NCBI GenBank assembly: GCA_934645275.1
Contig: CAKUDW010000017.1
Span: 1 to 17,014 of the forward strand
DNA length: 17,014 nucleotides
Direction: 5' to 3'
Source of the DNA: an uncultured Clostridia bacterium
Lineage (GTDB): Bacteria > Bacillota_A > Clostridia > Christensenellales > Aristaeellaceae
The notes under the pieces were generated by a model. It saw only the letters and a program-made list of their open reading frames with translations. It ran no database searches and was not told the DNA's origin. Position numbers and translations under genes: made by a program. Shown here piece by piece: positions 1 to 7,695 of this stretch; the first letter of the stretch is position 1; every line of letters starts with the position of its first letter.

Positions 1-77
1 GTCGGGGTGACAGGATTCGAACCTGCGGCCCCATGCTCCCAAAGCACGTGCGCTACCAAACTGCGCTACACCCCGAC
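1..77 (-). tRNA. tRNA-Pro (anticodon UGG), 3' end cut by window edge
   Basis: Read on the minus strand, the segment folds as a tRNA. The acceptor arm GTCGGGG (71-77) pairs with CCCCGAC (1-7), the D-arm contains AGTTTGGTA, and the T-arm carries GGTTCGAATCC. The anticodon stem CGTGC/GCATG encloses the loop TTTGGGA, giving anticodon TGG (proline, reading CCN codons). The discriminator base and any encoded CCA lie beyond position 1, so the gene is cut by the window edge. It lies downstream of recR on the same strand but has its own very strong promoter at 115-143. Confidence 0.95.
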
Positions 78-114
78 GACACTATCAAGAGCCGTGCCCG
101 AAGCGACATTTAGT

Positions 115-143
115 ATTATAACAAAGGGCCCTTGATTTGTCAA
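115..143 (-). promoter_or_regulatory. Perfect-consensus sigma-A promoter for tRNA-Pro
   Basis: On the minus strand TTGACA (138-143) and TATAAT (115-120) are separated by exactly 17 bases. Both hexamers and the spacing match the housekeeping consensus perfectly. Transcription would start near 108, about 30 bases before the mature tRNA 5' end at 77. Such a strong promoter suits a stable RNA gene. Confidence 0.9.
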
Positions 144-301
144 TACTTTTTGTGGCGAAAAATCGCGTATTTGGAAAAAATTTCGAGCAGACCGCTATAC
201 ACTCCGCGAAGCTGGTGGAAAATGCATGCGACCCAATTCTGCGGCGCATCTGCGTCTTTTCTGGCGAAAAGTAATCTTGTTGCGCAGAGAAGCGCCTCTG
301 T

Positions 302-898
302 TCAGATTTCGCGCCGTCCCTGGAACGCGCGCAGCAGCGTTACTTCATCTGTATATTCCAGTTCGCCGCCCACCGGCACGCCGTGGGCGATGCGCGTGGC
401 CTTGATACCCATGGGTTTAATCAGGCGGGAAATGTAGGCTGCGGTGGCTTCGCCCTCGACGTCCGGGTTCGTGGCCAGCACGACTTCTTTTACTTCGCCG
501 CCGGCCAGACGCTGCATCAGTTCTCGAATGCGAATATCATCCGGCCCCACGCCGTCCATCGGCGAAATCACGCCGTGCAGCACGTGGTATAGGCCGTTGT
601 ATTCGCGCATGCGTTCCATGGCGTTCACGTCGCGCGGATCCTTCACTACGCAGATCACATCGTGCCGCCGGTTCGAATCCGAACAGATGGCGCAGGGATC
701 CACATCCGTGAAATTGCCGCATATGGGGCAGAAATGCACCTGCTGCTTGCCGTTAAAGATGGCTACCGCCAGCTCCTTCACCTGATCCTCCGGCAGAGAA
801 ATAATGTGGTACGCCAACCGCTGCGCGGTCTTGCGCCCGATGCCCGGAAGCCGGGAAAGCTGGTTCACCAGCCGCTGAATTGCCTCTACATCCGCCAT
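302..898 (-). CDS. recR: Recombination mediator protein RecR
   Basis: This 198-residue protein has the usual RecR length and domain order. A helix-hairpin-helix ([15 protein letters not shown], residues 17-31) comes first. A C4 zinc finger follows (C57, C60, C69, C72, in CPIC and CAIC). Then comes a Toprim domain with [13 protein letters not shown] (about 84-96) and a conserved G-V-ISPMDG stretch. RecR acts in the cytoplasm with RecO and RecF to load RecA on single-stranded gaps. The ATG at 898 is preceded by AGAGG at a slightly long spacing. It lies downstream of ebfC on the same strand with an 88-base gap that contains a strong hairpin (933-959), and the two are probably co-transcribed. No clear terminator follows it before the tRNA-Pro promoter. 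Confidence 0.97.
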   Translation of the reverse strand: MADVEAIQRLVNQLSRLPGIGRKTAQRLAYHIISLPEDQVKELAVAIFNGKQQVHFCPICGNFTDVDPCAICSDSNRRHDVICVVKDPRDVNAMERMREYNGLYHVLHGVISPMDGVGPDDIRIRELMQRLAGGEVKEVVLATNPDVEGEATAAYISRLIKPMGIKATRIAHGVPVGGELEYTDEVTLLRAFQGRREI

Positions 899-932
899 GA
901 AAGAATAAACCTCTGCATTCTGTAAGCATAAT

Positions 933-959
933 TTCGGGACGGCGGTTCGCCGTCCCGAA
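933..959. promoter_or_regulatory. 12-bp hairpin between ebfC and recR
   Basis: TTCGGGACGGCG (933-944) and CGCCGTCCCGAA (948-959) form a perfect 12-bp stem around a GTT loop. A five-base loop with 11 pairs is equally possible. No U-run follows on either strand, so a canonical intrinsic terminator is unlikely. A stabilising or processing structure in the ebfC-recR message fits better. Confidence 0.6.
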
Positions 960-986
960 GCAAAAATTACGCGCGCCTTTCGGGAA

Positions 987-1331
987 TCAGAACAGACCGG
1001 GCATGCCCAGTCCGCCGGTCATCTTGCCCATTTCGCGTTCCATGGTTTCGCCGGCCTGGCGCAGCGCTTCGTTCACGGCTGCCAGAATCAAATCCTGAAG
1101 CATTTCTACATCGTCCGGATCCACGGCTTCAGGCTTGATTTCGATGGAAAGCAGTTCCTTTTTGCCGTTCACCTTCGCAGTGGCCATGCCGCCGCCCGCC
1201 GTGGCTTCAAATTCGCGGGCCTCGATTTCTTCCTGCACCTTCGCCATCTGCTGCTGCAGCTTCTGCGCCTGGCGCGCCAGCTGCTGCATGTTGCCGCCGC
1301 CCATCATGTTCGGGAATCCGCCTCGTGCCAT
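987..1331 (-). CDS. ebfC: YbaB/EbfC family nucleoid-associated protein
   Basis: This small 114-residue protein matches the YbaB/EbfC family in length and pattern. It has a Gly/Met-rich N-terminus (residues 1-14), a glutamine-rich helix ([22 protein letters not shown], residues 16-37, quoted by range with its heptad-like pattern), the segment [15 protein letters not shown] (about 47-61), the family signature [18 protein letters not shown] and a Gly/Met-rich tail ending in PGLF. Family members are dimers that bind DNA without strong sequence specificity, and they usually lie in dnaX-ybaB-recR. Here recR follows but dnaX does not precede: the upstream neighbour is divergent. AAAGGACGG lies at RBS distance before ATG 1331. 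Confidence 0.95.
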   Translation of the reverse strand: MARGGFPNMMGGGNMQQLARQAQKLQQQMAKVQEEIEAREFEATAGGGMATAKVNGKKELLSIEIKPEAVDPDDVEMLQDLILAAVNEALRQAGETMEREMGKMTGGLGMPGLF

Positions 1332-1371
1332 GTATATCTACCGTCCTTTTCGAGAATTCATCTTCTTTCCT

Positions 1372-1400
1372 ATTATACACGATTTTTGCTCCGGCGTAAA
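1372..1400 (-). promoter_or_regulatory. Promoter of ebfC-recR
   Basis: On the minus strand TTTACG (1395-1400, 4/6 match) and a perfect TATAAT (1372-1377) are separated by 17 bases. The predicted start near 1365 gives a leader of about 34 bases before ebfC. This promoter explains how ebfC is expressed without an upstream dnaX. Confidence 0.75.
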
Positions 1401-1540
1401 GCGGAAATATTCGCGCGGTCTTTGATATTTGCTCTGATGTCAATGAGCGGATAATGGTTTGGCCGTCTCTATAATTTGCAAATTTCCGGCCGCTGCTCTG
1501 GAGGGTTCTCTGTTTTTCCTAATTGTTATACCAAAACTCT

Positions 1541-1564
1541 GCGCCGGGCAAAAGCGCCCGGCGC
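1541..1564. promoter_or_regulatory. 9-bp GC hairpin in divergent intergenic region
   Basis: GCGCCGGGC (1541-1549) pairs perfectly with GCCCGGCGC (1556-1564) around AAAAGC. No T-run follows on the plus strand, and only a short AGAGTTTTGG on the minus strand. It could be a weak terminator or a structural element. No transcript that it would end is evident. Confidence 0.45.
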
Positions 1565-1674
1565 TGTGCGCCTATTGCGGCTAAATATTTACAAACGAGC
1601 CGTTTTAATGGATGAAAAGCGCACGTGAGACGATGAATTACCGCATTTGTAAAATAATTGTAATATGTATCAGC

Positions 1675-1680
1675 TATAAT
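1675..1680 (+). promoter_or_regulatory. Putative -10 box of the nucleotidase gene
   Basis: A perfect TATAAT lies 39 bases before the start codon at 1720. No good -35 hexamer is found at 16-18 bases (AAATAA at 1652-1657), so the promoter may need an activator, or the assignment may be wrong. Confidence 0.4.
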
Positions 1681-1719
1681 AACTTTGGTTACTTATAAAA
1701 AACGAAAGGCGGTAACTCC

Positions 1720-3372
1720 ATGCTTAGAAAATTGCTGGCTGTTCTCCTGATCGTCTCCATGATGATTGCGGGCTTTGCGCTTGCTGAAGAAGCGCCCGCG
1801 CATGCACCTGCCGTGATTCTCTACACCAACGACGTACACTGCGGCATTGACGACGCCATCGGCTATGCCGGTCTGGCAGCCTACAAAAAGGCCTATGAAA
1901 AGGCTGGCTACGACGTGCTGCTGGCCGACTGCGGCGACGCCATTCAGGGCGCGGCCGTGGGCACCATCTCCAAGGGCGAGTACATTGTGGACATCATGAA
2001 CGAGGTCGGCTATTCGGTTGCTACCATTGGCAACCATGAGTTCGACTACGGCATGGATCAGTTTATGGCGCTGAAGGATAAGGCGCAGTACGACTATGTG
2101 TGCTGTAACTTCACCGATTTGGAAGGCAATGCCGTGCTTACGCCCTATGTCATTAAGGAGCTGGGTGGCTGGAAGATCGCGTTCGTGGGCGTAGATACCC
2201 CCGAAACCTTCACCAAGTCTACGCCTACCTATTTTCAGGATGGCGAGGGCAACTACATCTATTCCTTCAACGGTGGCAACGGCGGCCAGGATCTGTTCGA
2301 CATCGTGCAGAAATATGTGGACCAGGCCATCGGCGAAGGCGCTGAAATCGTCGTGGCGCTGAGCCATCTGGGCACGGAATTCATCGCCGATGATAAGGCC
2401 TGGACTTCATCCGATTTGATTGCCAATACCACCGGCATTGACGCTGTGCTCGACGCGCATAGCCATTCCACCATCGCGGGCGAGCTGGTGCTGAATAAGG
2501 ACGGCGAGGAAGTGCTGCTCTCCTCCACCGGCACGAAGTTGGAGGCGCTGGGCTCGTTGACCATTACCGAGGATGCGGATGGCGCGCTGGTGCTTGAAAC
2601 CGAGCTGCACACCGAAAAGCTGTTCCAGGACGACGACATGACCACTTATGTGGAAGGCATCAAGGCGCAGTATGCCGAGACGCTGAACCAGGTTGTGGCG
2701 CACAGTGATGTGGATCTGATTATCAACGATCCTACCGCCGTGGACGCGGAGGGCAAGCCCATCCGCATCATTCGCACACAGGAAACCAATTTGGGCGACC
2801 TGTGCGCGGACGCATACCGCTACATTTCCGGCGCGCAGATCGGTCTGGTAAACGGCGGCGGCATCCGCAAGCAGATTCCCGCGGGCGATATCACCTATGA
2901 GCAGATTATCGCCGTGCATCCCTTCGGCAACATGCTCACCGTGGTTGAGGCTACTGGCCAGCAGGTGCTGGACGCGCTGGAGATGTCCGCTTCCAAGTTG
3001 CCTGCGGAAAACGGCGGCTTCCTGCATGTTTCCGGCCTGACCTTCGAAATCAACGCGGGCATCGAATCCCCCGTGGTGGTGGATGAAAACGGTGAATTCG
3101 TGGAAGTGAACGGCGAGCGCCGCGTGCAGAACGTCCTGGTGGACGGCGTGCCCATCGATCCCGCGGCCATCTATACCGTAGCTTCCCACAACTACATGCT
3201 CAAGGATGGCGGCGACGGCATGAATATGTTCCAGGGCGATGCCATCCTGCAGGACGAAGTGATGCTGGATAATCAGGTGCTGATTAACTACATCGCCGAC
3301 GGACTGGCTGGCAACGTGGGCGAGGATTACGCCGAACCCTACGGTCAGGGCCGCATTACCATCGTTGAATAA
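1720..3372 (+). CDS. Exported bifunctional 5'-nucleotidase / metallophosphatase (UshA/YfkN-like)
   Basis: This 550-residue exported protein removes phosphate from nucleotides or related phosphoesters outside the membrane. Residues 1-22 form a signal peptide (KLLAVLLIVSMMIAGFALA, then EEAPAHA) without a lipobox cysteine. The N-terminal metallophosphatase domain carries the dinuclear metal motifs in order: TNDVH (D38, H40), CGDAIQG (D73), GNHEFDYG (N105, H106), SHLG (H216) and DAHSH (H247, H249). The C-terminal nucleotide-binding domain has NGGGIR (near 380), FGNML and HNYM-KDGGDGMNMF (near 500), typical of 5'-nucleotidases. AAAGGCGG is placed correctly before ATG 1720. The gene is a single unit: a -10 box lies upstream and a strong terminator directly downstream. 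The substrate is not determined; UDP-sugar hydrolase, 2',3'-cyclic phosphodiesterase and AMPase activities all occur in this family. No surface anchor (LPXTG or SLH) is present. Confidence 0.93.
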   Translation: MLRKLLAVLLIVSMMIAGFALAEEAPAHAPAVILYTNDVHCGIDDAIGYAGLAAYKKAYEKAGYDVLLADCGDAIQGAAVGTISKGEYIVDIMNEVGYSVATIGNHEFDYGMDQFMALKDKAQYDYVCCNFTDLEGNAVLTPYVIKELGGWKIAFVGVDTPETFTKSTPTYFQDGEGNYIYSFNGGNGGQDLFDIVQKYVDQAIGEGAEIVVALSHLGTEFIADDKAWTSSDLIANTTGIDAVLDAHSHSTIAGELVLNKDGEEVLLSSTGTKLEALGSLTITEDADGALVLETELHTEKLFQDDDMTTYVEGIKAQYAETLNQVVAHSDVDLIINDPTAVDAEGKPIRIIRTQETNLGDLCADAYRYISGAQIGLVNGGGIRKQIPAGDITYEQIIAVHPFGNMLTVVEATGQQVLDALEMSASKLPAENGGFLHVSGLTFEINAGIESPVVVDENGEFVEVNGERRVQNVLVDGVPIDPAAIYTVASHNYMLKDGGDGMNMFQGDAILQDEVMLDNQVLINYIADGLAGNVGEDYAEPYGQGRITIVE

Positions 3373-3395
3373 TCGCTGAATCCCCATAGTGTTTC

Positions 3396-3423
3396 AAGGC
3401 CCCGGCGCAAGCCGGGGCCTTTT
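3396..3423 (+). terminator. Intrinsic terminator of the nucleotidase gene
   Basis: AAGGCCCCGGC (3396-3406) pairs perfectly with GCCGGGGCCTT (3411-3421) around a GCAA tetraloop and continues into TT. The core CCCCGGC-GCAA-GCCGGGG is the same as in the hairpin at 12669-12696. Confidence 0.9.
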
Positions 3424-3482
3424 CATATAACAATGCTGGACTTTGACTATTCCGAAAATATTTCGAAACCTACGCAGATTAT

Positions 3483-3505
3483 GCACCCTGCTCGGGTGCT
3501 TTTTT
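3483..3505 (+). terminator. Orphan intrinsic terminator-like hairpin
   Basis: GCACCC (3483-3488) pairs with GGGTGC (3494-3499) around TGCTC and is followed by six T. It has textbook terminator form. It lies about 60 bases after the nucleotidase terminator with no gene or clear promoter between, so it is either a back-up terminator or the end of an unseen short RNA. Confidence 0.75.
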
Positions 3506-3618
3506 GCGTTCAAAGCGCGGATTTGAACTGTGCGCGAGCGGCGGACAGGTATGGCATATGGCACATGAATTGATAACGATTCAGAATATGCAATTTTTAG
3601 CTCAAAAAACCGCCAAAT

Positions 3619-3646
3619 ATGCATGAATGCAACTTCCGACATGCAT
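3619..3646. promoter_or_regulatory. Inverted ATGCATG/CATGCAT boxes (candidate operator)
   Basis: ATGCATG (3619-3625) and CATGCAT (3640-3646) are inverted copies with centres about two helical turns apart (21 bases). They lie about 50 bases upstream of the -35 element of the peptide operon. This spacing suits a dimeric regulator, but the boxes are short, self-complementary and could arise by chance. Confidence 0.35.
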
Positions 3647-3695
3647 TATTATGGCAAACACCAAAATATCGGGGGCATTTTCGAAAAAATGAGGG

Positions 3696-3724
3696 TTTAA
3701 ATGAACCTGTACGGATGCTATAAT
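3696..3724 (+). promoter_or_regulatory. Extended -10 promoter of the peptide transporter operon
   Basis: TTTAAA (3696-3701, 4/6 match) and a perfect TATAAT (3719-3724) are separated by 17 bases, with the TGC extension directly before the -10 box. Transcription would start near 3731, about 69 bases before the TTG start of the first gene. The promoter overlaps the in-frame ATG at 3701 and so argues against that start. Confidence 0.8.
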
Positions 3725-3799
3725 GTTTCAAACCAATCGAAAAGGCGCGCGGCGCTTTGTAAACTGGTTTGTGAAAAACAGGTGGGGGAGGCAGACAAA

Positions 3800-4774
3800 T
3801 TGGGAAAGTATGTTTTGAAGCGTCTTCTGATGCTGATTCCCGTGTTGCTGGGCGTTGTGTTCATCATTTTCTGTCTGAACGAGATTTCGCCGGGCGATCC
3901 GGCACGTCAGCTGGCGGGCGATCTCGCGACCGATGCGGACGTGCAGCAGCTGCGCGAGGAGATGGGCCTGGATAAGCCGTTTATGGTGCGCTTTGTGAAC
4001 TACATTGCCGGCCTGGTAACCCGCGGCGATTTCGGTACCTCCTACGCTACGAAGCGGCCGGTGTTGGACGAGGTGATGGATCGCTTCCCGACAACGCTGC
4101 TGCTGGCCTGCCTGAGTACCAGCATCATGCTGCTGATCGGTATAAGCACGGGCATACTGTCGGCCACACGGCAGTACACCTGGGTGGACAGCCTGTGCAA
4201 TGTGTTCGGTCTGGTGGGCGTTTCAATGCCGAATTTCTGGACGGGCCTGATGCTGATATTGCTGTTTTCCATCTACCTGGGCTGGTTCCCGTCCTCCGGC
4301 TTCTATGGCCCGCAATACTGGGTACTGCCGGCAGTAACGATCGGCTCATCGAATGCGGCCACCATCATGCGCATGACGCGGTCGAGCATGTTGGAGGTGC
4401 TGCATCAGGATTATATCCGCTCCGCGCGGGCCAAGGGCCTGTCGGAGGGTACGATCATTCGCAAGCACGCGCTGAAGAACGCGCTGGTACCGATTCTGAC
4501 GGTTGTCGGCATGACGTTCGGCACACTGCTGGGCGGCGCGTTGGTCACGGAAACGGTGTTCGGCATTCCGGGCCTGGGCAAATACATGGTGGATGCGATC
4601 AAGCTGCGCGACTACCCCGTCATTCAGGGCGGCGTGCTGATCATGGCCATCATTTCCAGCCTTGTGACGCTGGGCGTGGACGTGCTGTATGCATTTGTTG
4701 ATCCGCGACTGCTGGCCATGTATCGCGGCAACAAGAAGAGCAAAAAGGCAAAGGAGGCGAGCGCACATGCCTAA
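3800..4774 (+). CDS. dppB: ABC peptide transporter permease (DppB/OppB family)
   Basis: This 324-residue inner-membrane permease is one half of a peptide importer channel. It begins GKYVLKRLLMLIPVLLGV, the classic DppB opening. It then shows SPGDPARQLAGD and MGLDKPFMVRFVNYI (residues 29-69), several hydrophobic helices (about 10-28, 97-122, 135-163, 229-250, 277-300), and the cytoplasmic EAA loop DYIRSARAKGLSEG...NAL (204-228), which contacts the ATPases. The start is placed at TTG 3800 because GGGGGAGG lies 8 bases upstream and the protein then begins like its relatives. The in-frame ATG at 3701 would add 33 unusual residues and overlaps the promoter. The gene overlaps the next by 8 bases (ATGCCTAA), which suggests translational coupling. 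Substrate specificity cannot be read from the permease. Confidence 0.93.
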   Translation: MGKYVLKRLLMLIPVLLGVVFIIFCLNEISPGDPARQLAGDLATDADVQQLREEMGLDKPFMVRFVNYIAGLVTRGDFGTSYATKRPVLDEVMDRFPTTLLLACLSTSIMLLIGISTGILSATRQYTWVDSLCNVFGLVGVSMPNFWTGLMLILLFSIYLGWFPSSGFYGPQYWVLPAVTIGSSNAATIMRMTRSSMLEVLHQDYIRSARAKGLSEGTIIRKHALKNALVPILTVVGMTFGTLLGGALVTETVFGIPGLGKYMVDAIKLRDYPVIQGGVLIMAIISSLVTLGVDVLYAFVDPRLLAMYRGNKKSKKAKEASAHA

Positions 4775-5672
4775 GATGATGACTCCGGCCATGGAAAAGC
4801 GTAACCGCCGCGAAAGCCGGCATCCGCGCAAGAATGGCCCATGGCATGAGGCGTGGTACCGCCTGCGCCGCAATAAGGCCGCCGTGGTAAGCCTTGTGAT
4901 TCTGTTTATTCTGATTCTGCTGTCGCTGTTCCCGTCGGTCTTCGCGAAGTTCGGCGAGGACGAGCAGATTTACGCCGATGCGTTTATCGCGCCGTCGCTG
5001 GCACATCCGCTCGGCACGGACAACTTTGGCCGCGATATTCTGAGCCGCATCATCTGGGGCGCGCGCACCTCGCTGGTCATCGGACTTTCGGCGGTCTGCG
5101 CTTCGCTGCTCATCGGTGGTGTGTGCGGCCTGCTGGCCGCATACTATGGCGGCAAAATTGACAACATCATCATGCGCGTGATGGATGTATTCTACGCGCT
5201 GCCGAGCCTGCTGCTGGCGATCGCGATTGCGGCGTCGCTGGGCAGCGGCCTGCGAAACGTGATTCTTGCCATCGCCATCAGCCAGGTGCCGTCCTTTGCC
5301 CGCGTGGTGCGCGCGGCGGCCCTGACGGTGCGCAACCAGGAGTATATCGAAGCGGCGCGTTCCATCGGGAGCAGCCCACTGCGGTTGATGTTCCGGCACA
5401 TGCTGCCCAACTGCCTGGCCACCATCATCGTGCAGGCGACGCTGGGCGTGGCGGGCGCGATTATCTCCGGCGCGGCGCTGAGCTTCGTTGGCGTAGGCGT
5501 ACAGCCGCCGACGGCTGAATGGGGCTACATGCTCACTTCCGGCCGCCAGTTTATCCGCCAGGCCTGGTGGATCGTTACCTTCCCCGGCCTTGCCATCATG
5601 CTCACGGTATTCGCGTTGAACATGCTGGGCGACGGTCTGCGCGACGCCATGGACCCGAAGATGAAGCGATAA
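4767..5672 (+). CDS. dppC: ABC peptide transporter permease (DppC/OppC family)
   Basis: This 301-residue partner permease has a basic cytoplasmic N-terminus (residues 1-37), a first helix (38-58), the family motif [21 protein letters not shown] (80-100, key residues G83, D85, G88, D90), the central transport domain, and an EAA loop at 192-216 ([13 protein letters not shown]...LPN). It ends DAMDPKMKR, as is common in this family. ATG 4767 is chosen because AAGGAGG sits just upstream and the gene then overlaps dppB by 8 bases. An earlier in-frame start at 4689 lies deep inside dppB and has no RBS. It works with the DppB-like permease and the two ATPases downstream. Confidence 0.94.
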   Translation: MPKMMTPAMEKRNRRESRHPRKNGPWHEAWYRLRRNKAAVVSLVILFILILLSLFPSVFAKFGEDEQIYADAFIAPSLAHPLGTDNFGRDILSRIIWGARTSLVIGLSAVCASLLIGGVCGLLAAYYGGKIDNIIMRVMDVFYALPSLLLAIAIAASLGSGLRNVILAIAISQVPSFARVVRAAALTVRNQEYIEAARSIGSSPLRLMFRHMLPNCLATIIVQATLGVAGAIISGAALSFVGVGVQPPTAEWGYMLTSGRQFIRQAWWIVTFPGLAIMLTVFALNMLGDGLRDAMDPKMKR

Positions 5673-5685
5673 GGAGGTTGCAACC

Positions 5686-6663
5686 GTGGAAGGCAAAGCT
5701 TTGCTCGAAGTAAAAAACCTCGTGATTCACTATGAAACCGACGACGCTATCGTGGAAGCAGTCAACGATATCTCCTTTGAAATTCACACCGGCGAAACGC
5801 TTGGTCTGGTGGGCGAAACGGGCGCCGGAAAGACCACCACGGCGCTGGGCGTACTCCGGCTGATTCCCAATCCGCCCGGACGCGTGGTGCAGGGCGAAAT
5901 CCTGTTCGACGGGCAGGATGTGGTGAAGATGAGCGAGGCGCAGATGCGCAAGCTGCGCGGCAACCGCATCTCCATGATTTTCCAGGATCCCATGACTGCG
6001 CTGAACCCGGCGCTCACCGTGGGCGAGCAGGTGGCGGAGGTCATCCGCCTGCACCAGAAGTGCTCCAAGCTGGAGGCTTACAACCGTGCGGTGGAAATGC
6101 TGGAAATGGTGGGCATTACCGCCGAACGCTACAAGGATTACCCGCACCAGTTCTCTGGCGGCATGAAGCAGCGCGTGGTCATCGCTACGGCGCTAGCTTG
6201 CAATCCGCAGCTGCTGATTGCCGACGAGCCCACTACTGCGCTGGATGTGACCATTCAGGCGCAGGTGCTGGATATGATCCGCAAGCTGCAAAAGAAGAAC
6301 AACACGTCCATGCTGCTGATTACGCACGATCTGGGCGTGGTGGCCGAAACTTGCGATCGCGTGGCCGTGATTTATGCCGGCCAGATTGTGGAAACCGGCA
6401 CGCTGGATCAGATTTTCGATAATCCCTGCCATCCGTATACGCGCGGCCTGTTCGATTCGCTGCCCAGCCTGACCGCGGGCGAGCGCCGGCTCAAGCCCAT
6501 TCCCGGACTGATGCCGGATCCCTCCGCGCTGCCGTCCTATTGCTCGTTCTACGATCGCTGCAGCCGCCATTGCGAAAACTGCCGCAAGGGTGAACCGCAT
6601 GTAATCGAAGTGGAGCCGGGCCATCTGGTGCGCTGCATTCTGGCCCAGGGAAAGGAGGAGTGA
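5686..6663 (+). CDS. dppD: ABC peptide transporter ATPase (DppD/OppD family)
   Basis: This 325-residue cytoplasmic ATPase drives peptide import together with the F-type partner. It has Walker A GETGAGKT (43-50), a Q-loop glutamine (Q100 in MIFQDP), a canonical signature FSGGMKQRV (156-164), Walker B LLIADE with D-loop (176-187) and the switch histidine H214. The C-terminal oligopeptide-transporter extension contains C286, C292, C296 and C299. Cysteines in this position bind a [4Fe-4S] cluster in a studied mycobacterial DppD, so a cluster is possible here. Translation starts at GTG 5686, supported by AAGGAGGTTG 8 bases upstream and only 13 bases after the dppC stop. Its intact signature contrasts with the altered one in DppF. 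Confidence 0.95.
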   Translation: MEGKALLEVKNLVIHYETDDAIVEAVNDISFEIHTGETLGLVGETGAGKTTTALGVLRLIPNPPGRVVQGEILFDGQDVVKMSEAQMRKLRGNRISMIFQDPMTALNPALTVGEQVAEVIRLHQKCSKLEAYNRAVEMLEMVGITAERYKDYPHQFSGGMKQRVVIATALACNPQLLIADEPTTALDVTIQAQVLDMIRKLQKKNNTSMLLITHDLGVVAETCDRVAVIYAGQIVETGTLDQIFDNPCHPYTRGLFDSLPSLTAGERRLKPIPGLMPDPSALPSYCSFYDRCSRHCENCRKGEPHVIEVEPGHLVRCILAQGKEE

Positions 6664-6667
6664 GCCC

Positions 6668-7633
6668 ATGTCTACGCCGCTGCTTGAGGTGAAGAACCTA
6701 ACCAAGTATTTCAAGACGCCGTCCGGCACGCTGCATGCGGTGGACGATGTGAGCTTCAGCCTGGATTCCGGCAAGACGCTGGGCGTCGTGGGCGAATCCG
6801 GCTGTGGTAAATCCACCCTCGGGCGCACGATATTGCACCTGATTGAACCGACTTCCGGCCAGATCATCTTCGATGGCAAGGATATTTCGCAGATGAACAC
6901 TGCGGCGTTCAAGGAAAGCCGCCAGTGGATGCAGATTATCTTTCAGGATCCTTATTCCTCGCTGAATCCCCGCATGACGGTAGAGGACATCATCATGGAG
7001 CCGCTGAAGATATTCCACGTGCTGGGGAGCGACGCCGAGCGCCGCGAATATGTGGAAAAGCTGATGGATTCCGTGGGTCTGGCGCGCCGCCTGAAGCGCA
7101 GCTATCCCCACGAGCTGGACGGCGGCCGCCGCCAGCGCATCGGCGTGGCCCGTGCACTGGCGCTTAAACCCCGTTTCATCGTTTGTGATGAGCCGGTCAG
7201 CGCGCTGGACGTGTCCATTCAGGCACAGATTTTGAACCTGATGCAGGATTTGCAGGCGGAAATGGATTTGGCCTACCTGTTCATCACGCACGATTTGTCC
7301 GTGGTGCGGCACGTGTCCGATGAAATCTGCGTCATGTATCTGGGCCAAGTGGTGGAGCGGGCGAGCGCCGACGCGCTCTTCAACAATACGCTGCACCCCT
7401 ATACCGAGGCGCTGCTTTCCGCCATTCCGATTCCGAAACCGCATGCGGCCGAGAAGCGGATTGTGCTCAAGGGCGAGCTTACCAGCCCCATCGACCCCAA
7501 GCCCGGCTGCCGCTTTGCACCGCGCTGCCCGAAGGCGCAGAAATGCTGCTTCGAACAGCCGCAGACTTTGCAGGAAGTCGAGCCCGGTCACTTCGTGGCG
7601 TGCAGCCAGTGCATGGGCTGCGGCGCGAAATAA
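6668..7633 (+). CDS. dppF: ABC peptide transporter ATPase (DppF/OppF family), altered signature motif
   Basis: This 321-residue second ATPase has Walker A GESGCGKST (42-50), Q-loop Q93, Walker B FIVCDE with the following SALD (170-179) and switch H208. The C-terminal cysteine-rich tail includes GCRFAPRCPKAQKCC and CSQCMGC. The ABC signature is LDGGRRQ (150-156), not LSGGQRQ, so the serine and the glutamine that contact ATP are changed to Asp and Arg. Similar DGGRRQR signatures occur, from memory, in some Bacillota OppF proteins, so this may be a subfamily trait giving one weak ATP site. The RBS GGAGG overlaps the end of dppD, and only 4 bases separate the genes. Confidence 0.94.
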   Translation: MSTPLLEVKNLTKYFKTPSGTLHAVDDVSFSLDSGKTLGVVGESGCGKSTLGRTILHLIEPTSGQIIFDGKDISQMNTAAFKESRQWMQIIFQDPYSSLNPRMTVEDIIMEPLKIFHVLGSDAERREYVEKLMDSVGLARRLKRSYPHELDGGRRQRIGVARALALKPRFIVCDEPVSALDVSIQAQILNLMQDLQAEMDLAYLFITHDLSVVRHVSDEICVMYLGQVVERASADALFNNTLHPYTEALLSAIPIPKPHAAEKRIVLKGELTSPIDPKPGCRFAPRCPKAQKCCFEQPQTLQEVEPGHFVACSQCMGCGAK

Positions 7634-7695
7634 ATATTGCTACACTGGCAAAAGTGCCTTTGTAAATAATAAAGGGAAAAGAGAGGGAATCAAAA

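Larger units (their letters stand above)
1401..1719. other. Divergent intergenic region with one strong hairpin
   Basis: This is the remainder of the 388-base gap between the divergent ebfC and nucleotidase genes. I see no convincing gene in it. It contains an isolated TATAAT at 1470-1475 without a good -35 box, a GC-rich hairpin at 1541-1564, an AT-rich stretch after about 1580, and the putative -10 of the nucleotidase gene at 1675-1680. Confidence 0.6.
3424..3799. other. Regulatory intergenic region upstream of the peptide transporter operon
   Basis: This 376-base stretch has no supportable gene. In order it holds an orphan terminator-like hairpin (3483-3505), two ATGCATG/CATGCAT boxes in inverted orientation (3619-3646), the extended -10 promoter (3696-3724) and a leader of about 70 bases ending in a strong RBS. 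The ATG at 3701 that extends the first transporter gene lies inside the promoter and is not used as a start in this interpretation. Confidence 0.7.

Noticed and set aside
1470..1475. TATAAT as a promoter in the divergent gap
   Set aside because: It has no -35 element at proper spacing and no gene or terminator in a matching position.
3443..3471. TTGACT at 3443-3448 as the -35 of a promoter for a small RNA ending at 3505
   Set aside because: No acceptable -10 hexamer is found 16 to 18 bases downstream.
3701..3799. N-terminal extension of the DppB-like permease from ATG 3701
   Set aside because: The ATG lies inside an extended -10 promoter, has no proper RBS, and the extension is unlike other DppB proteins.
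7640..7660. Short GGCA/TGCC hairpin with TTTG between dppF and the binding-protein gene, as a terminator
   Set aside because: The stem has only four pairs and the T-run is too short; it could be chance.
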